From: Duganella sp. SG902
GTDB taxonomy: Bacteria; Pseudomonadota; Gammaproteobacteria; Burkholderiales; Burkholderiaceae_D
Length of the DNA stretch: 64,000 nucleotides
Assembly (NCBI RefSeq): GCF_013376005.1
Contig: NZ_JABMJK010000012.1
Coordinates: forward strand, 1-64,000
Direction of reading: 5' to 3'
Shown in pieces: positions 35,689-42,768 of this stretch. The notes beneath the pieces were generated by a model. That model was not told the origin of the DNA, ran no database searches, and saw only the letters and a list, made by a program, of their open reading frames with translations. The number at the start of each line of letters is the position of its first letter. Positions within the stretch are counted from its first letter, which is position 1. The translations under genes were made by a program, and so were the position numbers.

Positions 35689-37305
35689 ATGCGACATTCC
35701 ACGCCCCTGCCCTTCGACGTCAACGACAAGCCGGTGATCTGGACGGTTTCCGTCTCGCGCCTGTCCGACCTGTTCCGCGACATCACGCTGGAATACGACA
35801 GCCTGGCCACCATCGAGCCGATCAATCTGGGCTTTGACGAAGCGGCCAAACATATCCGCGAACGCCTCGCCACCGAGCGTTGCGACGCCGTGATCGCTGC
35901 CGGTTCCAACGCGGCCTATCTGAAGGGCCGGCTCTCGGTGCCGGTGGTGATCGCAAAATTCAGCGGCCTGGATGTGATGCAGGCCCTGGCGCGGGCGCGG
36001 CGCGTGTCGGACCGCATCGGCATCGTGACCTATCAGGAGCGGCTGGCGGAGCTGGCCGAATTCTCCAGCACCTTCGGCTTCGACGTGGCGCAGCGCACCT
36101 ACGTCACCGAGGAAGACGCGCGCGCGCAGATCAACGACCTGAAAGCGGCCGGCATCAAGGCGATCGTGGGAGCGGGCCTGATCACCGACCTGGCCGAGGA
36201 AGCGGGACTGACCGGCGTATTCGTCTACTCGGCGGCATCGATCCGCCACGCGTTTGACGATGCGCTGGAGATGGCGCGCCTGACGCAGCTCGAATCGAAC
36301 CGCGGCCGCGCGCGCGGTGCGGTGGTGACCGACACGCTGCGCGCCAGGCATGGCATCAATGACCTGCGCGGCGAATCGGCGGCGATGGAAGCCGTGCGGC
36401 AGTCGGTGGTGCTGTACGCGAAATCTCCCGCCACCGTGCTGATACAAGGCGAAACCGGCTGCGGCAAAGAGCTGGTGGCGCAGGCCATCCACCGCGAGGC
36501 GCCGCGCACCTTGGGCCAGAACCGGCCATTCGTGGCGGTGAACTGCGGCGCGATCGCGGAATCCCTGCTGGAGTCGGAATTATTCGGCCACGAGGAAGGC
36601 GCGTTCACCGGCGCGCGTCGCGGCGGCCATGCGGGCTTGTTTGAAGCCGCCAACCGCGGCACGCTGTTCCTCGACGAAATCGGCGAGATGCCGCTCACGC
36701 TGCAAACGCGCCTGCTGCGCGTGCTGGAGGAGCGCGAGGTGGTGCGCGTGGGCGGCACGCGGCCGATACCGGTCAGCGTGCGCATCATCAGCGCCACGCA
36801 CTGCGATCTGGAACAGCGCGTGCGCGAGGGCCGGTTCCGCGCGGACCTGTTCTACCGCCTGGCGGTGCTGCGCCTGAACTTACCGCCGTTGCGCGCCCAT
36901 GTGGAAGATGTGCTGCCGCTGGCCGAATGGTCGCTGAAGAACGCGCTGGCGTCATTGGGTGCGCGGCCGCATCCCAACCTGCACGCCGAGATGACGGCCT
37001 GCGCGCCGCTGCTGCAGCGCTACGACTGGCCTGGTAACGTGCGCGAACTGCGCAATCTGACCGAGCGGCTGGCCTTGTTCCTGGCCGCTGAGCCGCTGCA
37101 GGCGCTGACGCCCGCCTTCGTCCTCAGCGTCGCCCCCGAATTGGCCGCTCGCCCTGCCGCGCCGGCGCCGGCAGTGACGCCAGTGGCAGGCGCCGAACGC
37201 GTCACCGACGTGCTGGCCCGCTTCGGCGGCCGCCGCGACGCCGCCGCCGACTACCTCGGCATCAGCCGCACCACCCTCTGGCGCAAGCTCAAGGCCGAAA
37301 GCTAA
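35689..37305 (+). CDS. prpR: PrpR, sigma-54-dependent activator of propionate catabolism
   Basis: Enhancer-binding protein that turns on prpBC-acnD-prpFE, in enterobacteria with 2-methylcitrate as signal. The 538-residue product has a PrpR_N sensor domain (about 14-185), then an AAA+ domain with Walker A GETGCGKE, the GAFTGA sigma-54 loop, Walker [12 protein letters not shown] and arginine-finger region. It ends in a Fis-type helix-turn-helix ([18 protein letters not shown]). The TATAAT at 35677-35682 would start transcription at or next to the ATG, so the mRNA may be leaderless; there is no ribosome site. The last base of the stop codon is the first base of a MITE-like element. Confidence 0.95.
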   Translation: MRHSTPLPFDVNDKPVIWTVSVSRLSDLFRDITLEYDSLATIEPINLGFDEAAKHIRERLATERCDAVIAAGSNAAYLKGRLSVPVVIAKFSGLDVMQALARARRVSDRIGIVTYQERLAELAEFSSTFGFDVAQRTYVTEEDARAQINDLKAAGIKAIVGAGLITDLAEEAGLTGVFVYSAASIRHAFDDALEMARLTQLESNRGRARGAVVTDTLRARHGINDLRGESAAMEAVRQSVVLYAKSPATVLIQGETGCGKELVAQAIHREAPRTLGQNRPFVAVNCGAIAESLLESELFGHEEGAFTGARRGGHAGLFEAANRGTLFLDEIGEMPLTLQTRLLRVLEEREVVRVGGTRPIPVSVRIISATHCDLEQRVREGRFRADLFYRLAVLRLNLPPLRAHVEDVLPLAEWSLKNALASLGARPHPNLHAEMTACAPLLQRYDWPGNVRELRNLTERLALFLAAEPLQALTPAFVLSVAPELAARPAAPAPAVTPVAGAERVTDVLARFGGRRDAAADYLGISRTTLWRKLKAES

Positions 37306-37326
37306 CTCCGGGGTCAGGTCCTAGCC

Positions 37327-37404
37327 GTCATTCCCGCGCAGGCGGGAATCCATGCTGAGCTTATGGTCACGCGCCCTATGGATTCCCGCCTGCGCGGGAA
37401 TGAC
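37327..37404. repeat. REP-like bipartite palindrome, copy 4 (inside the MITE-like element)
   Basis: Perfect 27-bp arms (37327-37353 and 37378-37404) flank a 24-base spacer starting GCTGAG. This is the same 78-bp architecture as copies 1 and 2, but it lies within the larger inverted-repeat element. Confidence 0.9.
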
Positions 37405-37458
37405 GGCTCATCAGTTTGTGGTCGAAAAAGGCTTAACTTAGCGGCATTAGCGGCATTA

Positions 37459-37512
37459 GGGTCAGGTCCTCCATTTCTACATGAGCTCGTGTAGAAATGG
37501 AGGACCTGACCC
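37459..37512. repeat. 54-bp perfect hairpin at the right end of the MITE-like element
   Basis: Arms of 23 bp (37459-37481 and 37490-37512), starting GGGTCAGGTCCTCC, are exactly complementary around an eight-base loop that itself contains GAGCTC. There is no T-run. The outer part of each arm repeats the element's terminal motif. Confidence 0.9.
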
Positions 37513-37523
37513 CGGAGTGATGG

Positions 37524-37555
37524 CCGCTCATCACGGCGGTGAAACCACTCATCCC
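37524..37555 (+). promoter_or_regulatory. Paired direct repeats, candidate LytTR-regulator site
   Basis: CCGCTCATCAC (37524-37534) and CCACTCATCCC (37545-37555) start exactly 21 bases apart, two helical turns, the spacing at which LytTR-domain regulators bind. They lie 67 bases upstream of the alpha/beta hydrolase gene, whose operon encodes a LytTR regulator. A possible -10, TAGCAT, lies at 37586-37591. Function is inferred from spacing and context. Confidence 0.45.
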
Positions 37556-37621
37556 AAAGGCGTCGTCGCTGGCGCGGGGCGGCGATAGCATGGACTCACT
37601 TAATCACCAACGGAGACCACC

Positions 37622-38485
37622 ATGCTGATCAAAACCATCGCCGCACTGGCTATTACCTTGATGCTGGGCCATGCCGCTGCTGCGGAACACCCTGCCTTCA
37701 AGGTCGACGTCACCGGCACCGGCACCCCCATCATCCTGATTCCCGGACTGGCGTCCTCCGGCGACGTCTGGGACGGCACGGTGAAGCACTACTGCGGCGG
37801 CGGCAAGTATCAGTGCCATGTGCTGACGCTCGCCGGTTTCGCCGGCCAGCCGGCTATTCAGGAGCCATTGCTGCCGGCAGTCGGGCAGCAGTTGAGCGCC
37901 TATATCAGCGCCAATAAATTCAACAAGCCGGTCATCATCGGCCATAGCCTGGGCGGGTTCCTCGGCATGAAGCTGGCGGCGGATCACCCCGAACAGGTCG
38001 GACAGTTGGTGATCGTCGATACCCTGCCGGCGCTCGGCGCGGCACAGATGCCAAGCGTGACGCCCGCCCAGCTGAAGGAGATGGCCGCCGGCATGCGCGC
38101 CAGTATGCTGTCGCAGGACGCTGCCACCTTCAACGCGGCGCAATTGCGGACCATGCGCACCATGATCACGCGCCAGGAAGATATCGACAAGGCACTGGCC
38201 CGCGGCGGACTGTCGGACCGCCGCACCGTCATCGACGCGATGGCCGATATGATGGCCACCGATCTGCGTCAGGACATCAGCCGCATCCAGGCGCCAACGC
38301 TGGTGCTGGGCACCTGGATCGCCTACAAGGATTACGCCCCCAAGCCGGCCATCACCGCCGTCTACACCACCCAGTACGCGCAGCTCAAGGGCGCCAAAAT
38401 TGAAATGGCCGACAAGGCGCGCCACTTCATCATGTACGACGATCCGGCTTGGATGTATGATCGCATTGATAACTTCCTCAACTAA
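37622..38485 (+). CDS. Exported alpha/beta hydrolase
   Basis: A 287-residue alpha/beta-hydrolase-fold enzyme with a signal peptide (about residues 1-21, ending GHAAAA), so probably periplasmic. The oxyanion region is IILIPGLASSG, the nucleophile elbow is IIGHSLGG with Ser109, and the likely catalytic His is in DKARHFIMYDD near the end. Substrate is unknown. CGGAGACCACC precedes the ATG. It is followed four bases after its stop by a LytS-type kinase and a LytTR regulator, suggesting that this enzyme is part of, or controlled by, that two-component system. Confidence 0.88.
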   Translation: MLIKTIAALAITLMLGHAAAAEHPAFKVDVTGTGTPIILIPGLASSGDVWDGTVKHYCGGGKYQCHVLTLAGFAGQPAIQEPLLPAVGQQLSAYISANKFNKPVIIGHSLGGFLGMKLAADHPEQVGQLVIVDTLPALGAAQMPSVTPAQLKEMAAGMRASMLSQDAATFNAAQLRTMRTMITRQEDIDKALARGGLSDRRTVIDAMADMMATDLRQDISRIQAPTLVLGTWIAYKDYAPKPAITAVYTTQYAQLKGAKIEMADKARHFIMYDDPAWMYDRIDNFLN

Positions 38486-38489
38486 GTCC

Positions 38490-39524
38490 ATGAACCACCA
38501 ACGCCCACTCATCGCGCGCCTGAACTGGTACTGGATCTTCCAGCTGACCGGCTGGGGTTTCCTCCCCCTGTTTGCCGCCACCACGGGCGCGACCAGCATG
38601 CCGGGCCTGATCTGGGTGATGTGGTGGGGTGCTGGCACCGGCATCGTGATCAGCAACTGGTGGCATCACCTGCTCAAACGACGCCTCGGCAGCGGGCGGC
38701 GCATCAGCTGGACCATGCTGCTGTGCGGAGTGCTGGCGCTGGGCACGATCCACACCTTCGTGCAGTACCTCGGTTTCCTGATGTTCGCCGCGTCCATGGT
38801 GACCAAAGGCTTTGGCTGGGTACCCGGCGCGCTGCTGGCGTGGTGGGCGACTTACCTGGTCTGGAATATCTTCTACATGGCGGTGCTGTCGCTGCGGCGC
38901 GCCAATCGGGCGGAGGCGGAATCGCTGCGGCTGGAGGTCGCCGCCAAGGACGCGGAGCTGCGCGCTTTGCAGGCGCAGGTCAATCCGCACTTCTTCTTCA
39001 ACAGCATGAACAGCGTGCGCGCCCTGATTTACGAAGACCAGAACGCGGCGGCGCAGATGATCGATCAGTTGGCCAGCGTGATGCGCTACGCCCTGCAATC
39101 CGGACATCACGACACTGTTCCGCTGTCGGCGGAAATCGAGGCCGTGCAGGCTTATCTCGCCATCGAAAAAATCCGCTTTGAAGAACGCTTGCAGGTCAGC
39201 GTGGACATCGGCATCGGGCTGGAGCAGGTGCGCATTCCGCCGATGTCGCTTCAGACGCTGGTGGAAAACGCCGTCAAGTATGGCGTCGAGGCCAGTCCCA
39301 CCGGCAGCGAGATCCGCATCCGCGCACGGCGCAGGGACGATGGCGCCGTGCATATCGAAATCGCCAACCTCGGTGCCATCGTGCCGTTCGCGAACTCCAC
39401 CAAGGTGGGCCTGGTCAATACGCGCAAGCGTCTGGCGCTGGCATTGGGCGCCAAGGCGCAGCTGGATTTATCGGAAAACAGCGGCTGGGTACGCGCCACG
39501 CTGACGTTACCGGAGGCCGCGTGA
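38490..39524 (+). CDS. LytS-type sensor histidine kinase (second copy)
   Basis: A 344-residue membrane kinase of the His_kinase PF06580 class. About four membrane helices fill residues 13-135, with almost no periplasmic loop, so the signal is probably sensed in the membrane. The phospho-acceptor box is QVNPHFFFNSMNSV (His167) and the ATP-binding N-box is LVENAVKYG; a short glycine-poor G-box follows. I chose ATG 38490 because it immediately follows the hydrolase stop. The TGA overlaps the regulator ATG by one base, so the two are translationally coupled. It resembles the 472-1779 kinase only in the catalytic half. Confidence 0.9.
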   Translation: MNHQRPLIARLNWYWIFQLTGWGFLPLFAATTGATSMPGLIWVMWWGAGTGIVISNWWHHLLKRRLGSGRRISWTMLLCGVLALGTIHTFVQYLGFLMFAASMVTKGFGWVPGALLAWWATYLVWNIFYMAVLSLRRANRAEAESLRLEVAAKDAELRALQAQVNPHFFFNSMNSVRALIYEDQNAAAQMIDQLASVMRYALQSGHHDTVPLSAEIEAVQAYLAIEKIRFEERLQVSVDIGIGLEQVRIPPMSLQTLVENAVKYGVEASPTGSEIRIRARRRDDGAVHIEIANLGAIVPFANSTKVGLVNTRKRLALALGAKAQLDLSENSGWVRATLTLPEAA

Positions 39525-40222
39525 TGCGGGCATTACTGATCGACGACGAGCGCCTCGCGCGGGCGGAACTGCGACGCTTGCTGGCGGCGCATCCTGACGT
39601 AGAAATTGTTGGTGAAGCAGTCAACGCCGCCGATGGCGTGCAACAGATCGCCGCGCTCAAGCCCGACCTGATTTTCCTCGACGTGCAAATGCCCGGCGGT
39701 TCCGGCTTCGACATGTTGGCCGCGTTGGAGGAAGCGCCCGAAGTCATCTTCACCACCGCCTTCGATCAATACGCGCTGCAGGCATTTGAAGTGAACGCGC
39801 TGGATTACCTTCAAAAACCGATACAGGCCGCGCGCATGGCCTCCGCATTGCAGCGCTGCGCCGCGCGCCATCACCGCGAGGCGGCGTCCACTGCTGGTAA
39901 AAAACTGTTTATCAAGGACGGCGATCGATGCTGGTTCGTCGCCATGCAGGACATCCGCCTGTTCGAATCCGAAGGCAACTATACGCGCGTCTACTTCGGT
40001 CAACACCAGCCGCTGATGCTGCGCTCACTGAACCAGCTGGAAGAAAAGCTCGACCCGCAGCGCTTCTTCCGCGCCAGCCGCCGCCACATCGTCAATCTCG
40101 ACTTCATCGAACAAGTGGAACCCAACGACAGCGGCGGCCTCGATCTCACCCTGCGCGGCCAAACCGCCATCGAAGTCTCCCGCCGCCGGGCCCCGCAATT
40201 CAAGGCGCTGAGCGCCATCTAA
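39524..40222 (+). CDS. LytTR-family response regulator (second copy)
   Basis: A 232-residue regulator: receiver domain with Asp7-Asp8, phospho-acceptor Asp53 (FLDVQMPGGSG), Thr in FTTAFD and Lys in YLQKPI. A LytTR DNA-binding domain follows at about 125-232 (IRLFESEGNYTRVYF, FFRASRRHIVNLDFIEQV). GGAGG seven bases upstream fixes ATG 39524. It is the cognate partner of the kinase it overlaps. It ends in a four-base overlap with the convergent permease gene. The paired repeats at 37524-37555 are its best candidate target. Confidence 0.92.
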   Translation: MRALLIDDERLARAELRRLLAAHPDVEIVGEAVNAADGVQQIAALKPDLIFLDVQMPGGSGFDMLAALEEAPEVIFTTAFDQYALQAFEVNALDYLQKPIQAARMASALQRCAARHHREAASTAGKKLFIKDGDRCWFVAMQDIRLFESEGNYTRVYFGQHQPLMLRSLNQLEEKLDPQRFFRASRRHIVNLDFIEQVEPNDSGGLDLTLRGQTAIEVSRRRAPQFKALSAI

Positions 40223-42654
40223 CCACGCAAAGCCTCGGCTGGCGGGAGGCGCATGGCGATCCAGGTGTGGCGGGTGATGGCGATGAGAGCTGTTGCCAAC
40301 GTTAGCAGCAGCGCGAAGGCCAGGGTCCAGTAGCCGATTGGGGCATGTTCGATGTAGCTGCTCAGGTGCCGCTCGATCAGCACCAGTGCGATCGGCAGGC
40401 TGATGGCGGCCGAGATCAGTGTCATGACGCCGATTTCGCGGATCACCAGCACGCCAATGTCGGCGCGCCGCGCCCCGTGTAGCTTGCGCAGGACGATTTC
40501 CCTGGCGCGGCGCTGCACGGTGTTGGCGGACAGCGCATAGGTGCCGGAGGCGGCAATCGCCAGCGCGATGCCGGTCGCCACCGCCAGCAGTCTGGCCATG
40601 CGGGCGTCCTCGGCGTAATGCGCTTTCAGCACGTCGGCTGCGCGATAGATCTTGGGCAGCGCGTCGGGGAAGTATTGAGGCCATAGCGCCTGTGCGGCAC
40701 GCTCGACGTCCGCCGGCGCGCCCGCGGCGCGCACGCTCAGCACCATGCCGTTATCGCCCAAGGCGTAGGCCGTCGCGGCCGGCGTCTCGCGCAAGGAGTG
40801 GAAGCGCAGCTCCGGTGCGATGCCGACGATGCGCGCCGCGATCACGGCGTTGTCGAATCCTGTGAAGCTGACCGTTTGCCCCACCGCCTGTTCGGCGCTG
40901 GCAAAGCCCAAAGCGCGGGCGGCGACAGCGTTCAGCACCATGCTGGTGGCGTCGTTGTCTTTGTCGATAGCCGACTGGAACAGCCGCCCCGCCGCCGGCG
41001 TGATGCCGTACAGTTCAAAGAAGTTGGCGCTGACGGTTTTCATTTCCATCAATGCGCTCTCGCCGCCGGGCCGCTTGAGTGTGCGCGTCCACATCCAGTC
41101 GAGGCGACCGACCGGGTCTTCAGACACAGCGACGCCGGCCACGCCAGGTTGCGCTTTCAAGGCCGAGATCAGGCGTTTGGCCTTGTCGGCATCACGGATG
41201 TGACCCGGCATGTCCACCACCACGATCGGCGCCGGATCGAAGCCCGGCGCGGCGCGCATGGCGTAATCGGTCTGCCAGGCGATGGCGATGGTCACGCTGG
41301 CCAAGCCCATCGCCGTGCCGATCTGGATCACGGTCAGCGCACGGCGCCATTGCATGCCGCTGCGCGATTCGGTGTCCGGGCGGCCGGCCAGCACCTGCGT
41401 CGGACGCACGCCCAGCGCGATCCACGCTGGATATGCCGCCGTGGCAGCCCCCAGCAGCGCGCCAATCCCAAACGCCGCCGCGATGTTCTGCGGCGAGAAC
41501 AGACCGTCCAGCTGCCGATTGACCAGTTGCGAGAAGACCGGCAGCGCCAGCCACGCCAATAACAAGCCTATCGCCGTCGCGGCCATCGCCAACAGGATGG
41601 ACTCCAGCAGAAACTGGGTCACAATCTGCGGCACGCCGGCGCCCAGCACTTTGCGCATGGCCATCTCGCGCTGGCGGCGCAGCACACGCACGGTGGTCAG
41701 GTTGACGTAGTTGATCGCGGCCAGCAGCAGGATCAGCGAGGCCAGTACCGCCAATCCGAAGACCACGCGCGGACTGGCGCGGTCGCCCGGCAGCGCGATG
41801 AAACTGTTGGCGACCTTGTCGTCGAAATAGGCGTCGCGCAGCGGCGAGATGGCCAGTTCAATAGCTTTGCGCTGGCCGAGACGTTCGCGCACTTCAGGCG
41901 GGAACTGGTTCAGGCTCGGCGCCTTGTCGACCGCCTGCTGCAATTGTTCCAGGATGACCGGTAGGGAAGCGCCGGGTTTGAGGCGCAACAGCATCTTGGT
42001 CATCCAGCCATGTTCGCCGGTCAGCATCTCGTGGCGGATGTCCGGCTCCACCACCGCGCCGTTCACGCCAAACAGGACTTCGAACGGGATGGTGGTGTTG
42101 GCCGGCGGCGCAGCCACCACCGCGCCGACCTCCATGGTGTGACCATCCGCCACCATGGTCCGGCCCAATGCGCTGCGCGTGCCGAACAGCCGCAATGCGG
42201 CGGACTCGGTGATGACGAAGCGGTCCGGCCGCTCCAGCGCGGTGGCCAGATCACCTTGCAATGCGCGTATGCCCAGCAACGATGGGAAGCCAGGCAACGT
42301 GATCAGGCTGCGTATCGTCATCAGGTTACGGTCCACGCGCACAGTCAGCGGTGTGATTTCAGGACGCGCGGGAATATAGCTGGTGACGTCGGCCACACCC
42401 GGCGTCTTCAGCGCCACCTCGCGCAAGAACATCGGCGCCAGGTCGAACAGCGGTGACGATGGTTCGACATTGAAGTGATGCTTGACCACGTACACCTGCT
42501 CCACCTCGGGCACGTGGCTGTCGTATTCCAGCGAGTAGCGTACAAAACCCAACAGCAGCAAGCTCGCCGCCAGGCCAACACTCAGGCTGAGGATGGCCGT
42601 GAGCGTGTATGCAGGTTCTTGTATCAGCGTGCGCCAGGCGATGCGTAAATCCAT
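40219..42654 (-). CDS. FtsX/MacB-type ABC transporter permease, no ATPase nearby
   Basis: An 811-residue membrane protein made of two halves, each with a MacB-type periplasmic domain and an FtsX-type permease. One helix lies near residue 17-37, then a periplasmic domain (about 45-280), three helices (about 290-400), a second linker helix (near 430-455), another periplasmic domain and three C-terminal helices ending MRLPPAEALRG. The motif MAMRKVLGAG and its repeat EIVLRKLHGARRADIG mark the two halves. Such proteins need a separate LolD/MacB-type ATPase, and none is in the window. A sigma-54 promoter and 39-bp palindrome precede the gene. Substrate is unknown. Confidence 0.87.
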   Translation of the reverse strand: MDLRIAWRTLIQEPAYTLTAILSLSVGLAASLLLLGFVRYSLEYDSHVPEVEQVYVVKHHFNVEPSSPLFDLAPMFLREVALKTPGVADVTSYIPARPEITPLTVRVDRNLMTIRSLITLPGFPSLLGIRALQGDLATALERPDRFVITESAALRLFGTRSALGRTMVADGHTMEVGAVVAAPPANTTIPFEVLFGVNGAVVEPDIRHEMLTGEHGWMTKMLLRLKPGASLPVILEQLQQAVDKAPSLNQFPPEVRERLGQRKAIELAISPLRDAYFDDKVANSFIALPGDRASPRVVFGLAVLASLILLLAAINYVNLTTVRVLRRQREMAMRKVLGAGVPQIVTQFLLESILLAMAATAIGLLLAWLALPVFSQLVNRQLDGLFSPQNIAAAFGIGALLGAATAAYPAWIALGVRPTQVLAGRPDTESRSGMQWRRALTVIQIGTAMGLASVTIAIAWQTDYAMRAAPGFDPAPIVVVDMPGHIRDADKAKRLISALKAQPGVAGVAVSEDPVGRLDWMWTRTLKRPGGESALMEMKTVSANFFELYGITPAAGRLFQSAIDKDNDATSMVLNAVAARALGFASAEQAVGQTVSFTGFDNAVIAARIVGIAPELRFHSLRETPAATAYALGDNGMVLSVRAAGAPADVERAAQALWPQYFPDALPKIYRAADVLKAHYAEDARMARLLAVATGIALAIAASGTYALSANTVQRRAREIVLRKLHGARRADIGVLVIREIGVMTLISAAISLPIALVLIERHLSSYIEHAPIGYWTLAFALLLTLATALIAITRHTWIAMRLPPAEALRG

Positions 42655-42689
42655 GTCTCAAAATCCTGTGATGAAGTTATCGCATCAAC

Positions 42690-42705
42690 TGCAACAACCA
42701 TGCCA
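42690..42705 (-). promoter_or_regulatory. Sigma-54 promoter upstream of the FtsX-type permease
   Basis: On the minus strand TGGCATGGTTGTTGCA gives TGGCAT-N5-TTGCA with ten bases between GG and GC, a near-consensus sigma-54 site. It lies 36 bases upstream of the permease ATG and 20 bases downstream of a large palindrome that could hold the activator. Confidence 0.75.
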
Positions 42706-42724
42706 CGCGCTTGCAGGCCTGCTT

Positions 42725-42763
42725 TGTCCGGAACTGAACGCGCACGGTGTTCAATTCCGGACA
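42725..42763. promoter_or_regulatory. 39-bp palindrome, candidate activator site for the sigma-54 promoter
   Basis: TGTCCGGAACTGAAC (42725-42739) and GTTCAATTCCGGACA (42749-42763) are inverted repeats with one mismatch in 15 bases, separated by nine. It lies between the Tricorn-like stop and the sigma-54 box. Neither side has a T-run, so a terminator is less likely than a binding site. It does not resemble the PrpR region. Confidence 0.65.
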
Positions 42764-42768
42764 GTCCA

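Larger units (their letters stand above)
37305..37518. mobile_element. MITE-like non-autonomous element with 18-bp inverted ends
   Basis: ACTCCGGGGTCAGGTCCT (37305-37322) recurs as its exact inverse at 37501-37518, bounding 214 bp with no open reading frame. Inside are a bipartite REP-like palindrome (37327-37404), a tandem GCGGCATTA duplication near 37440-37458 and an internal copy of the end motif that forms a long hairpin (37459-37512). The left end includes the final A of the prpR stop codon. No target-site duplication is evident. It occupies most of the 316-bp gap 37306-37621. Confidence 0.7.

Noticed and set aside
9785-37404. CRISPR array formed by the repeated palindromes
   Set aside because: Copies are kilobases apart, with no regular spacers and no cas genes in the window.
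42725-42763. Reading the 39-bp palindrome as a terminator of the protease operon
   Set aside because: No T-run on the minus strand after the stem. Its placement just upstream of a near-consensus sigma-54 box fits a binding site better, though dual use cannot be excluded.
35689-42763. PrpR as the activator of the permease's sigma-54 promoter
   Set aside because: The palindrome (TGTCCGGA type) shares nothing with the TGAAAC repeats at the prp promoter.
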